Source of the DNA: Unio delphinus
Lineage: Eukaryota; Mollusca; Bivalvia; Unionida; Unionidae
Reading direction: 5' to 3'
Assembly (NCBI GenBank): GCA_029339505.1
Contig: JAQISU010000189.1
Coordinates: 1,990,501-2,054,500, forward strand
Length of the DNA: 64,000 nt
Position 1 is the stretch's first letter; each line of letters begins with the position of its first letter. The notes beneath the pieces were generated by a model. The model saw only the letters and a program-made list of their open reading frames with translations. It was not told the origin of the DNA and did no database searches. Shown in pieces: positions 10,770 through 22,323 of this stretch. The position numbers were made by a program, and so were the translations under genes.

Positions 10770-11735
10770 CCTCAGGTCAGTAGTATCCTGTATGTCAATA
10801 GCTTGAGTCTAATGCATTAGTTCAGTAGTATCCTGTATGTCAATAGCTTGAGTCTAATGCATTAGTTCAGTAGTATCCTGTATGTCAATAGCTTGAGTCT
10901 AATGCATTAGTTCAGTAGTATCCTGTACGTCAATAGCTTGAGTCTATGTCAATAGTTTGAGTCTAATGCATTAGTTCAGTAGTATCCTGTATATCAATAG
11001 CTTGAGTCTAATGCATTAGTTCAGTAGTATCCTGTATGTCAATAGCATGTGTTTGAGGCATTCTGACAGTTTTGTCCAGTATGTCAATAGCTTGAGTTCT
11101 AGGCATCTTGACAGTAGTATCCAGTATATTAGTAGCTTGTGTTTGAGGCATTCTGACAGTTTTGTCCAGTATGTCAATAGCTTGAGTTCTAGGCATCTTG
11201 ACAGTAGTATCCAGTATATCAGTAGCTTGTGTTTGAGGCATTCTGACAGTTGTGTCTAGTATGTCAATAGCTTGAGTTTGAGGCATTCTGACAGTTGTGT
11301 CTAGTATGTCAATAGCTTGAGTTTGAGGCATTCTGACAGTTGTGTCTAGTATGTTAATAGCTTGAGTTCTAGGCATCATGATGGTAATATCTAGTATGGC
11401 AATAGCTTATGTCTGCATCATTATAAAAGTAGTACCCAGTCAGCACCTTGAATTCTAGGTTTCATGACACTGCTATCCTGTTTATTGGTAGTTTGGTTTT
11501 GAGGCTTGAATTTGAGGTATCATGATAGCAGTATCCAGTATGTCAACAGCTTGAATCCAAGGTATCATGACAGTAGTATCCAGTATGTCAACAGCTTGAA
11601 TCCAAGGTATCATGACAGTAGTATCCTGAATGTCAACAGCTTGAATCCAAGGTATCATGACAGTAGTATCCTGAATGTCAACAGCTTGAATCCTAGGTAT
11701 CATGACATCTGTTCCCAATATGCAGATATCTAGTG
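10770..11735. repeat. 45-bp satellite with subfamilies and 90-bp higher-order units
   Basis: Three blocks follow each other. 10770-11035 is CAGTAGTATCCTGTATGTCA then ATAGCTTGAGTCTAATGCAT, about 45 bp per unit. 11035-11440 has alternating A/B monomers (GTGTTTGAGGCATTCTGACA versus GAGTTCTAGGCATCTTGACA), giving 90-bp dimers. 11500-11735 has ATCATGACAGTAGTATCC units. The 45-bp register keeps frames open on both strands, hence repetitive ORFs. Confidence 0.93.
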
Positions 11736-11885
11736 CCTGTGATACTGTATTATACAAGGAGTTCTTTTATGTCAGTAGGCAACATGTTAAATGACAAGTC
11801 AAGAAAAATTCATGCATGTTGTCTGGACACATTTTTTGTTTAATGAAATTACAAGCTTACTTTGCTGCATTGTTCTTTCTTTTCT

Positions 11886-11946
11886 CAATTCTGTCTGGTT
11901 TGTTTCAATATCTACTCCAGAAACTTCAAAAATATACAAAGTCCTA
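11886..11946 (+). mobile_element. Internally deleted L2-like LINE scrap
   Basis: TTTCAATATCTACTCCAGAA plus flanking bases matches the LINE at about 56925-56970. The text then jumps directly to ATACAAAGTCCTAATTATT, matching the LINE's extreme 3' end at about 57500-57520. The intervening ~500 bp is missing. The (ATT)n block follows, as expected of this tail. Confidence 0.65.
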
Positions 11947-12002
11947 ATTATTATCATTATTATTATTGTTGTTGTTATTATTATTTCTATTATTATCATT
12001 TC

Positions 12003-12086
<84 letters not shown>

Positions 12087-12100
12087 CATTATTATTATTA

Positions 12101-12134
<34 letters not shown>

Positions 12135-12406
12135 CATTTTTATTATTATTATTATCATTATTATCATTTCTATTATTATTATTATTATTATCATTATTAT
12201 TATTATCATTTCTGTTATTATTATTATTATCATTATTATTATTATTATCATTATTATATTATTATTATTATTATTATTATCATTTCTATTATTATTATCA
12301 TTATTATTATTATTATTATCATTTCTATTATTATTATTATTATTATTGTTATTATTATTATTATCATTTCTATTATTATTATTATTATTATTATTATTAT
12401 CATTTC

Positions 12407-12467
<61 letters not shown>

Positions 12468-12479
12468 GTTGTTATTATT
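11947..12479. repeat. (ATT)n microsatellite abutting CAP exon b
   Basis: About 0.53 kb of ATT with scattered ATC, GTT and TTTCT units. It lies in the orientation expected of an expanded LINE tail and ends five bases before the exon b boundary. It therefore forms the acceptor's pyrimidine-tract region. Confidence 0.96.
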
Positions 12480-12484
12480 CATAG

Positions 12485-12570
12485 GAACCAACTCCTGGCC
12501 CCTATGTAAAGGATATGGCTGATGCTGGTATGTTCTACACCAACAGAGTGCTGAAAGACTTCAAAGACAA
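12485..12570 (+). CDS. CAP1: Adenylyl cyclase-associated protein (CAP), internal exon b
   Basis: This 86-nt exon enters in phase 0 and leaves after two bases of a codon (AA, then gtaagt at 12571). It encodes EPTP followed by GPYVKDMADAGMFYTNRVLK and then DFKD. The motif PGPYVKEM-x-DA-AMFYTNRVLKEYK is one of the most conserved stretches in CAP helical domains, so the identification is firm. The acceptor is ttattcatag. Its upstream pyrimidine tract is simply the end of a ~0.5-kb ATT microsatellite, so the usual C/T-rich tract is replaced by a T-rich repeat with an A every third base. Joining to exon a gives GWVAV-EPTPGPY with no frame break. The sequence shows no start or stop inside the exon. 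Confidence 0.95.
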
Positions 12571-13057
12571 GTAAGTCACTGCCTTTCTGCTTTTATCTGT
12601 TGAATTTTTATCATCACATCCTGTTCACAATATAGGTGTAGATAGCTATGTTTAAGAAACAGCTTATGTGCACGAAAGGAGACCATCATGAATTTATCTG
12701 GATGAAATTGGTCCCTGTCACTTGATGGTCATGATGTTAGTAAATAAAAAAAATATAAAAAAACTGAGACAAAAATTAGAAACCAACATTTTCAAAACGC
12801 ATACTCTTTTTCCATATATGGATAGAATAAAGGAAAGATAACTTATGTTTCTGTGCTTAGCAACAAATTATAACAGCTCATTTTGATAGGGAAATGCATT
12901 GGTGCATTTGACCTTGTAGTTTGTTCAAGTTATTTGTAACTTTAAGGGATAATTTTTTGTCAGGTTGAGGGATGCCTTGTACCTCATCTGTAATGACCTC
13001 CAGTTTCTGATCCTATCAGTTTTTACATTTAGCCAACAGTTTTCTGTCTACTCGATT
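12571..13057. other. Start of giant intron, nothing recognised
   Basis: Unique-looking AT-rich sequence after the donor. Confidence 0.5.
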
Positions 13058-15897
13058 CCAGTATTTAAGACATATGGACACGGACTTCCATATTTAGCAT
13101 AGAGAGATTTCATGACAATGTTAAAGTGTCAGTTAGGACATGGACTACCATAGAGAGATTTCATGACAATGTTAAAGTGTCAGTTAGGACATCCATATTT
13201 AGCATAGAGAGATTTCATGACTATGTTAAAGTGTCAGTAAGGACATGGACTTCCATATTTAGCATAGAGAGATTTCATGACTATGTTAAAGTGTCAGTTA
13301 GGACATGGACTTCCATATTTAGCATAGAGAGATTTCATGACTATGTTAAAGTGTCAGTTAGGACATGGACTTCCATATTTAGCATAGAGAGATTTCATGA
13401 CTATGTTAAAGTGTCAGTTAGGACATGGACTTCCATATTTAGCATAGAGAGATTTCATGACTATGTTAAAGTGTCAGTAAGGACATGGACTTCCATATTT
13501 AGCATAGAGAGATTTCATGACTGTTAAAGTGTCAGTTAGGACATGGACTACCATAGAGAGATTTCATGACTATGTTAAAGTGTCAGTTAGGACATGGACT
13601 TCCATATTTTGCATAGAGAGATTTCATTACTATGTTAAAGTGTCAGTTAGGACATGGACTTCCATATTAGCATAGAGAGATTTCATGACTATGTTAAAGT
13701 GTCAGTTAGGACATGGACTTCCATATTTAGCATAGAGAGATTTCATGACTATGTTAAAGTGTCAGTTAGGACATGGACTACCATAGAGAGATTTCATGAC
13801 TATGTTAAAGTGTCAGTAAGGACATGTACTTCCATATTTAGCATAGAGAGATTTCATGACTGTTAAAGTGTCAGAATGTACATGGACTTCTATATTTAGC
13901 ATAGAGAGATTTCATGACTATGTTAAAGTGTCAGTTAGGACATGGACTACCATAGAGAGATTTCAGTCCTTCCATGACTATGTTAAAGTGTCAGTTAGGA
14001 CATGGACTTCCATATTTAGCATAGAGAGATTTCATGACTATGTTAAAGTGTCAGTTAGGACATGGACTACCATAGAGAGATTTCATGACTATGTTAAAGT
14101 GTCAGTAAGGACATGTACTTCCATATTTAGCATAGAGAGATTTCATGACTGTTAAAGTGTCAAAATGTACATGGACTTCTATATTTAGCATAGAGAGATT
14201 TCATGACTATGTTAAAGTGTCAGTTAGGACATGGACTACCATAGAGAGATTTCAGTCCTTCCATTACTATGTTAAAGTGTCAGTTAGGACATGGACTTCC
14301 ATATTTTGCATAGAGAGATTTCATGACTATGTTAAAGTGACAGTTAGGACATGGACTTCCATATTTAGCATAGAGAGATTTCATTACTATGTTAAAGTGT
14401 CAGTAAGGACATGTACTTCCATATTTAGCATAGAGAGATTTCATGACTATGTTAAAGTGTCAGTTAGGACATGGACTTCCATATTTAGCATAGAGAGATT
14501 TCATGACTATGTTAAAGTGTCAGTTAGGACATGGACTACCATAGAGAGATTTCAGTCCTTCCATGACTATGTTAAAGTGTCAGTTAGGACATGGACTTCC
14601 ATATTTAGCATAGAGAGATTTCATTACTATGTTAAAGTGTCAGTAAGGACATGTACTTCTATATTTAGCATAGAGAGATTTCATGACTATGTTAAAGTGT
14701 CAGTTAGGACATGGACTTCTATATTTAGCATAGAGAGATTTCATGACTATGTTAAAGTGTCAGTTAGGACATGGACTTCCATATTTAGCATAGAGAGATT
14801 TCATGACTATGTTAAAGTGACAGTTAGGACATGGACTTCCATATTTAGCATAGAGAGATTTCATGACTGTTAAAGTGTCAGAATGTACATGGACTTCTAT
14901 ATTTAGCATAGAGAGATTTCATGACTGTTAAAGTGTCAGAATGTACATGTACTTCTATATTTAGCATAGAGAGATTTCATGACTATGTTAAAGTGTCAGT
15001 TAGGACATGTACTTCCATATTTAGCATAGAGAGATTTCATGACTATGTTAAAGTGTCAGTTAGGACATGTACTTCCATATTTAGCATAGAGAGATTTCAT
15101 GACAATGTTAAAGTGTCAGTTAGGACATGGACTTCCATATTTAGCATAGAGAGATTTCATGACTATGTTGAAGTGTCAGTAAGGACATGGACTTCCATAT
15201 TTAGTATAGAGAGATTTCATGACTATGTTAAAGTGTCAGTAAGGACATGGACTTCCATATTTAGCATAGAGAGATTTCATGACTATGTTAAAGTGTCAGT
15301 AAGGACATGGACTTCCATATTTAGCATAGAGAGATTCCATGACAATGTTAAAGTGTCAGTTAGGACATGGACTACCATAGAGAGATTTCATGACTATGTT
15401 AAAGTGTCAGTAAGGACATGGACTTCCATATTAGCATAGAGAGATTTCATGACTATGTTAAAGTGTCAGTTAGGACATGGACTACCATAGAGAGATTCCA
15501 TGACTATGTTAAAGTGTCAGTTAGGACATGGACTACCATAGAGAGATTTCATGACTATGTTAAAGTGTCAGTTAGGACATGGATTACCATAGAGAGATTT
15601 CATGACTATGTTAAAGTGTCAGTTAGGACATGTACTTCCATATTTACCATAGAGAGATTTCATGACAATGTTAAAGTGTCAGTTAGGACATGGATTACCA
15701 TAGAGAGATTTCATGACAATGTTAAAGTGTCAGTTAGGACATGGATTACCATAGAGAGATTTCATGACAATGTTAAAGTGTCAGTTAGGACATGGATTAC
15801 CATAGAGAGATTTCATGACAATGTTAAAGTGTCAGTTAGGACATGGATTACCATAGAGAGATTTCATGACTATGTTAAAGTGTCAGTTAGGAACATA
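13058..15897. repeat. 60-bp minisatellite with 51/58-bp variants, ~50 copies
   Basis: The full unit (60 bp) contains TTCCATATTTAGCATAGAGA, GATTTCATGACTATGTTAAA and GTGTCAGTTAGGACATGGAC. A 51-bp variant lacks nine bases (ACTACCATAGAG). A 58-bp variant lacks AT (CATGACTGTTAAAG), and a rarer one carries an inserted CAGTCCTTCC. The insertion variant recurs at about 13961, 14251 and 14551, showing ~290-300-bp higher-order duplication. The last kilobase is dominated by 51-bp copies. The 58-bp variants break the reading frame repeatedly, so the long open stretches are not a gene. Confidence 0.97.
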
Positions 15898-17284
15898 CTT
15901 CATAATTTTAGTTAGATAACAAAGTACATATCCACGGCTTTTCATGTAACTTTTATATGTTTAGAGATTCCAAATTTGGTTGATAATTAGACCTGAAAGT
16001 TGTCATAGCCCTATAATATTTTTCCACTTTTGGTAAATACTTGAAACATTAGTAGAAATTCGTATAAAAGGAGTTTTTCCAATAGTGTTTCAAATTATAA
16101 TATAAATTTACTAGCGATATAAAGAAAATGCAATCTAGAACAATATTTTAAAGATTTTTGAGAGCAGTATGTTTGTGAAAGTAAAGAAGGACCATGGATA
16201 GCAACAGTTATGTTTTTTAACCTGAGCTTTTCTAAGCTAGTATCAAGTCAACCCTCGTAGTCAACAGTGTTCTCAGTACTTTGATTAAAATTCCATGGAT
16301 GGCTGAGAACCATTAGTAGGCTTTCATAAAGTGACTGGTTGTTGTAAACCCACTCTGTAAACAGTTACCCATCCTATAATAAAGGTATAGTCATGGGTTA
16401 CAGTAGAAATAATTAAATTGGTCTGTTTTATTGCAACTTATTTTATTAGGACCCCTGCATTGAAATGCAAGAGCTCTGTGGTAATTAAATTACATTTTCC
16501 ATTCATTTGTCATTCAGTCTGTCCATGATTCACACTTCTTATAAACAGCAAAGACTTTACTGTATGCAGAAACCATGCATGTAATTGGATGTCATTTTAG
16601 AATTGTCCTTTAGAAGTAGATGTTTTTTTTTAAAGTTTCATCTGTTAATGTTCAATTCTGACAGAGATATTTTCCTTTGTTTTGTTTATCAATTTACATC
16701 TGCTCAGTGGCTTCTAACAAGCATAGCTCAGGAACCGTTCAAAAACCAATTATGATGTGGTTTTGCATAAATGATCTTTTTATTTTTATATACAATTATA
16801 GTATACAATCTTATTGAAAATAAAATTGTCCTTCTTTTAAGACTTCTATAAATATATTTGTCAAGATGGCATAGGAAAATCATTCAATTTTTTTCCTTCT
16901 TATTTTCTACACCAGCATGGCTTAGAGCTCTGAACATTGGATAACAATTAGTGCTATAATTAGAAGTGACAATTGAAATATTACACAGGACAGTTAGCAG
17001 AGACATGTAGAGCAGACATGGTAACATTGTACAATAACTGCTAAAAGTTGATGATATCAGCAGAATTAATCAGCACTTTTCTCCATGATCTTCACAACAG
17101 ATTAGTCTGAGATAATCCGCTATAAGTCTTAGAGCTTTGTAGCCATTATACATTTATTGCCTTTAGGCCCCCCCAAAATATACGAGTTTCATGTTGGCAG
17201 GCCGCACTGATTTTTGTTGCTGACCCTAGCATGTTCCCCCTCCCCCCCCCCAAAAAAAATCAAATCCTGAAATTAATGTGTGCA

Positions 17285-17288
<4 letters not shown>
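15898..17288. other. Intronic sequence, nothing recognised
   Basis: About 1.4 kb of AT-rich text without tandem structure, recognisable element or exon. Confidence 0.5.

Positions 17289-17381
<93 letters not shown>
17289..17381. repeat. (TA)n microsatellite, ~46 units
   Basis: An uninterrupted AT dinucleotide run. Confidence 0.98.
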
Positions 17382-17383
<2 letters not shown>

Positions 17384-17459
17384 ATCCTTTGTAACTGTTG
17401 TGGTTAATTTACTAAGCATTTGTTAAATCATATGTTTCTTTACTGGAAGTCACAGGTAT

Positions 17460-17640
17460 TTAAATAAAACCTGACTTGACAGACCAGTTTAGGGTCGCTA
17501 ACTGTCCTTTAAGACCATGTACCTAATAAAAGGGTGGTTTAATGTGATGGCCTGTTAGTCAGAGAATGCCTGTTTTGAGAGACCATTTTAATTGGCAAGA
17601 GTTGTGACCTCTCGGACTGGTTTTATTGATTCCACATTAG
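17460..17640. repeat. Decayed 'CTGTCTTGAGAGACCA' repeat
   Basis: Words such as ACCTGACTTGACAGACCAGT and CCTGTTTTGAGAGACCATTT recur, as they do at 24945-25110. A degenerate dispersed or tandem sequence. Confidence 0.4.
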
Positions 17641-17695
17641 TGGGAAAATAAAAAAAAGCATTTCTGGATGGACATGGTCACAAGTTTATTAAGGT

Positions 17696-17696
<1 letters not shown>

Positions 17697-17757
<61 letters not shown>

Positions 17758-17773
17758 CATGATGATGATAATA

Positions 17774-17820
<47 letters not shown>

Positions 17821-17821
17821 A
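17697..17821. repeat. (AAT)n(GAT)n compound microsatellite
   Basis: About 20 AAT units followed by about 20 GAT units. No LINE tail was recognised beside this one. Confidence 0.96.
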
Positions 17822-19122
17822 AGGTTTTATTTTTAATTTTTAGAGGGTTACTCATTAGTTAAATATAATGCTTCCTTGAGGATCTCTTAAGGAGAGTATA
17901 ACAATGCACATTATATGAAGATAGCAATAATTATTGTTTATTTAATATGATTACAGGTAGGATTAAAATACTAAATTCTATTATCTATTAGAAACATATA
18001 TATGCTTATGATATTGCTTCTTAAATGCTGTAATATTTTCAGATTTTACATGTAGTGGAAGCTTGTTCAACAGAACTGTACCAGACTATTGGAAGCTCAT
18101 TTTACATTGATCTGGTTTTGGTTAATAATTTCCTTTTGATATATTTCCTAAACTCCTTGATAGATTTTTGTTCATATGTTGGATAAATCATTTATGAATC
18201 TAAGACATTTTTTTCTGTGACATCTTTTTGTCCTTTTTGCCTTTCTTTGCTAATATTTCCGAAACCACTTGATAGATTTTGTAATCGTTTTAAAAGATGC
18301 AAAAATTCTTCTGTGATGTACGCTCTTTCCTCTAGATTACTGTTACATTTGATTTAGATAAAATTTACGAAACGTTTTTTCATCACATTTGTGCATTTGT
18401 TTTGTTTATACTTAGGATAAATCAAAGTTGAGACATTCATTTGTGACATGCTTGCTCAACCATTTGACCTTTGGTCAGAATTACATGTTTAACAGCAGTT
18501 TTAAAAAAAAAATATTGTCATCTTGACCCCAGGCCTTGTTAGAAATTTCATAGAAAACCAGTGTTCTTGGATAGTAAAACCTGCCTTCTCTATGCTGGAG
18601 CCAGAACTCTTTGACAAAACATGTGCAAAGCATATATTTTGTACTGTTGTGTTATTAAGATCATCTGTGTAACTGCCTTATACATGTACTTTGAATTGAT
18701 TAACTTTTGTTGTTATTATTTTTATTGGTTTTGTGGAAAATGTCATTTTCATTGTTTTAATCTGAGAATTATGGAACTTCACATTCTTTTACAGAATGGT
18801 TATTGTTCACTGGGTCTTTAAAGTTGTTTATAGTTTCCATAGAAACCATGAACAATGATGCCACACAAAAATGGGAAATTTCCAATAAGTGGTAAATATT
18901 TCATGGATCTTGTTTGTGTCAGGAAATTAAAAATCATAAATTATGATTTGTAATTTTCAGACAACAAAAAATAACAGTGACTTTGGCTGTCTGGAAAAGT
19001 TGTCTTTTAAAGGAGCTGTCATAATTTTGCAGATTTAATTTTTATAGTATCTTATCTTATTTAGAGTACCTCATCACTCTGGATTACCTTATCACTTGAC
19101 AACCTTAACTTTGTACACCCGT
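17822..19122. other. Intronic sequence, nothing recognised
   Basis: AT-rich, no repeat structure. A 66-residue open frame at 18621-18821 has no recognisable family and low-complexity composition. Confidence 0.5.
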
Positions 19123-19910
19123 TTTTGTGTCATATGCAGGTGTGTCTGCATACATTTGGACATTATTAGCTTGTACTGACACTATTTGTCATGTATTCAT
19201 ACAGGACTGTCTGTATTCACAAGACATTATTAGCTTGTACTGACACTATTTGTCATGTATTCATACAGGACTGTCTGTATTCACAAGACATTATTAGCTT
19301 GTACTGACACTATTTGTCATGTATTCATACAGGACTGTCTGTATTCACAAGACATTATTAGCTTGTACTGACACTATTTGTCATGTATTCATACAGGACT
19401 GTCTGTATTCACAAGACATTATTAGCTTGTTCTGACCCTATTTGTCATGTATTCACACAGGACTGTCTGTATTCAATAGACATTATTAGCTTGTTCTGAC
19501 CCTATTTGTCATGTATTCATACAGGACTGTCTGTATTCAATAGACATTATTAGCTTGTTCTGACCCTGGTTGTCATGTATTCACACTGGACTATCTGCAT
19601 ACATTTGGACATTATTAGCTTGTACTGACACTATTTGTCATGTATTCATACAGGACTGTCTGTATTCACAAGACATTATTAGCTTGTTCTGACCCTATTT
19701 GTCATGTATTCACACAGGACTGTCTGTATTCAATAGACATTATTAGCTTGTTCTGACCCTGGTTGTCATGTATTCACACTGGACTATCTGCATACATTTG
19801 GACATTATTAGCTTGTTCTGACACTATTTGTCATGTATTCATACAGGACTTTCTGTATTCAATAGACATTATTAGCTTGTTCTGACATGGGTCTGTCTAC
19901 TTGCATATTG
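19123..19910. repeat. 64-bp minisatellite, ~12 copies
   Basis: The spacing of ACAGGACTGTCTGTATTCA is 64 bp (for example 19201 to 19265). Two sequence subtypes (TATTCACAAGACATT and TATTCAATAGACATT) alternate in blocks. Confidence 0.95.
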
Positions 19911-20566
19911 TACATTATGAGCTTATTCCGACACCATTTGTCATCTGATATTACTATATGTGCTAATTCTGGCACTTGAAGCCAACATTTATCATTATCA
20001 GCACATGTGTGCATATTCTGAATTCATCTCAAAACTGACGCCAGCGCATTTTGATATGTAGGTGAAAAGAAAAACAACAACAAACTGTTCTTTTTTTTGC
20101 TGCAAATACAAGTAAGCATGACAATGCATAGACTAATCAGTCTTTGAATACCATATTTACCCAAATGCAGGTATGCAAAAAATATGGCACACCTGTAAAT
20201 ACTATCAGGTTTTTGACTAAGATATTTACCCATATGTATGTAACATACATCCTATGACATGTAGCTTTGACACAGTTGTGCCAGAGCATAATGAATCGGT
20301 AGATCTGAGTCTGCAATGATTGGTCTGCTGAAGAGTACCTATGGTGGCTCAGTTATTTTGGAATTCGAGGGATGAAGGTTTGAATCATTCTAAGACCATG
20401 CACTTTACTCCAATTGGATCAAAACAACATAACCTTTAATATGTTGATATGTTGTTAAAAACCAAAGTAAAATGAATTTGCTATTTCAAGCAAGCAATAT
20501 AGATCTGATCTGCTAATATATTATATGATGGTCTTGAATTGAGTCTAAGCTTTTTACAGTTTTGTG
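19911..20566. other. Intronic sequence, nothing recognised
   Basis: No gene. A TACCATATTTACCCA word at about 20149 is faintly like the transposon ends at 20569 and 52139 but has no partner. Confidence 0.4.
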
Positions 20567-20568
20567 TA

Positions 20569-22254
20569 CCGTATTTTGGTGTGTATAACGCGCACCGATG
20601 TATAACGCGCACCCCGATTTTCGACCCAAATAAGTGGAAAAAACGTAGTTCTGCCATATAACGCGCATGTGATATAATGCATTTTAAAATTGTGACTACC
20701 GGTATTTCGCTCCGTGTGTGCGTCGCCGAATTGACAAATCGTTCCGTCGTAAAAATGCGTAAGCCCAGCTCACAGACCCCTTAAAGTCGTCTATTTTTTT
20801 CTGTTTGGCAATCAATATTGCCTGAAAGCGAATCTCTGTCTTAGATATCGCAATTCCCCGTTTTCTTCTATCCATGACCCATTCAAGGACTCCACTCTCC
20901 ACTCCCGGATACTTTGCACTTGTCCCTCTCTCTGCCTGTTTTGTTCGTGGCATTTTCTTCAGTCTTTCTTTCATTCTTCTCCACTCCCTAATAGAAGACT
21001 CTCCAACATTAAACTCCCTCCCAGCGGCACTGTTACCATGTGCTTCTGCATAGGCAATGATGATTAGCTTGTCTTTCGAAGTATACGAATTTCTTATACG
21101 ACCCATGTTCGTTTAGATTCAAGATCGAATACAATATGATATGTGAAAGTTTAGGTCCAGTATTTATACTTATTTGGATTATCATGACACCTCTAAAATA
21201 TAAACATATGTTCAGGCTAGAATTTACCAAGACAATGTATTGTAATTATGTATTGTAACAAAGAAGTACTGCATCAAATACTGTTATTTAAAATGAGAAA
21301 TAAAACAAAGAAAGAGTTAGCACATCAAAGCTTTAGTCGGTACCAAGTACCTTGAAAAGACCACGCCGAGTCAATGAAGCACTGATCACCATTAAAAACA
21401 CCGAGCTGAATCAATTAAAATACTGCTCACCGAGACAAAGCATTGTAACTATGTTGAGCGCATTAAAGTTTACCTGGCGCCGATTACCGTGAAAAGACCA
21501 CACCGAGTCAATGAAGCATTGAAGCCATTGATCACTGTATAATCGCAAAGATATCTCAAATACTATGATTTAAGATGAGAAATAAAACTAAGTAACAAGC
21601 TTATTTTCCAAAGAGGAAAAAAATGTTTTCCGAATTCATACATTGATTATTTTGTTCCACAACGTATTAGTGTTCCCGTAAGAAAAAACCCGTAGTCGCA
21701 AAAAATATGTCCCCAACAGATGCTCTGATGAGAACATTAACACTAGTTGAATTCTACACATATTATATTTCAATTCAACCAATAATAAATGAAGAAAAAT
21801 TCGATTAGATCAACAGTTATGGAATACGGTACTGAACATTTACGGAGCAAATACGGTAATCCACACAGTGGTATTTGTTCCGCTCCAATGCGGCACTTTG
21901 CACAGCTTTTGAACAAATGGCTAGTCGTTATGTACATGTATTTCCAGCCGTGGCACAGAAGAAAACTTGACACAGTGACGTGAAATGAAACCAGTTTATT
22001 AACATAAGCAATCAAAGAACAAGACTATTTGTAAGCATTATTTATTTCTTTAATACGGCTAGTACCGGTAAACATTTTAGTTACAATGCAATGTACAATG
22101 GATTTAATATTTCACAAGTAGTGAGTGCCTTCATCCTCTTCAGATCGACCTGGAAAAAATCTTTTTTTTTTAGTTCTTGTATACAACGCGCACCCCCGAC
22201 TTAAGATAAGAAAATTAGGTAAAAAAAGTGCGCGTTATACACAGCAAAATACGG
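20569..22254 (-). mobile_element. Pogo-like DNA transposon with TA target, 1686 bp
   Basis: The ends form a 27-bp terminal inverted repeat with one mismatch: CCGTATTTTGGTGTGTATAA then CGCGCAC at the left (20569-20595), and its complement at 22228-22254 with C for G at position 11. TA dinucleotides flank both ends (20567-20568, 22255-22256), the standard Tc1/mariner-pogo target. The motif ACGCGCAC is repeated inside the ends at 20605 and 22186, plus ACGCGCAT at 20661. The element is visibly richer in CpG than its surroundings. It encodes one minus-strand frame (20696-21106). A diverged internal duplication lies at about 21245-21420 and 21430-21590 (shared words GAAAAGACCAC and CCGAGTCAATGAAGCA). 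Confidence 0.9.
20696..21106 (-). CDS. Pogo-like transposase N-terminal DNA-binding region only
   Basis: The frame is open for 136 residues. Residues about 5-50 (SYTSKDKLIIIAYAEAHGNS, then AAGREFNVGESSIREWRR) look like the first helix-turn-helix of pogo-type transposases (psq/Brinker-like). Residues about 65-130 (ending FLRRNDLSIRRRTH) look like the second CENP-B/Tc5-type helix-turn-helix. In known families this bipartite domain binds the terminal repeats. The D,D,D catalytic domain that normally follows is absent: the stop falls only ~130 bp from the left terminal repeat. It may be a deletion derivative or a stand-alone binding protein that could compete with full transposase; the latter is inference. 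The start is the first ATG of the domain; the 1.1 kb upstream inside the element would be its promoter or leader. Confidence 0.75.
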   Translation of the reverse strand: MGRIRNSYTSKDKLIIIAYAEAHGNSAAGREFNVGESSIREWRRMKERLKKMPRTKQAERGTSAKYPGVESGVLEWVMDRRKRGIAISKTEIRFQAILIAKQKKIDDFKGSVSWAYAFLRRNDLSIRRRTHGAKYR

Positions 22255-22261
22255 TAAGCTA

Positions 22262-22323
22262 TAAATTTATTGATCAGCAGGTTGACTAGGAGTGGAACAT
22301 GTGTCAATCACTGTTGATCATGA
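22262..22323. repeat. Degenerate ~32-bp minisatellite, left part
   Basis: Units of TTGACTAGGAGTGGAACATG type begin directly after the pogo element and are cut by the SINE at 22324. Confidence 0.7.

Larger units (their letters stand above)
9293..12484 (+). other. CAP intron between exons a and b (3192 bp)
   Basis: The intron runs from gtgagt to catag. It holds a (CA)n/(GA)n run, a minus-strand SINE, a 45-bp satellite and an (ATT)n block that reaches the acceptor. The stretch from about 9756 to 10760 has no gene or clear repeat apart from one isolated 45-bp satellite monomer near 10065-10143. Confidence 0.9.

Noticed and set aside
11791..12522. 243-residue frame running into CAP exon b
   Set aside because: It is the ATT block read through into the exon in a different frame from CAP; splice sites at 12484/12485 and conservation define the real exon.
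13126..15915. Long repetitive open frames (…VKVSVRTWTSIFSIERFHDY…)
   Set aside because: They are translations of a minisatellite whose usual periods (60, 51) are multiples of three. 58-bp and 59-bp variants break the frame several times, and no start, splice or domain evidence exists.
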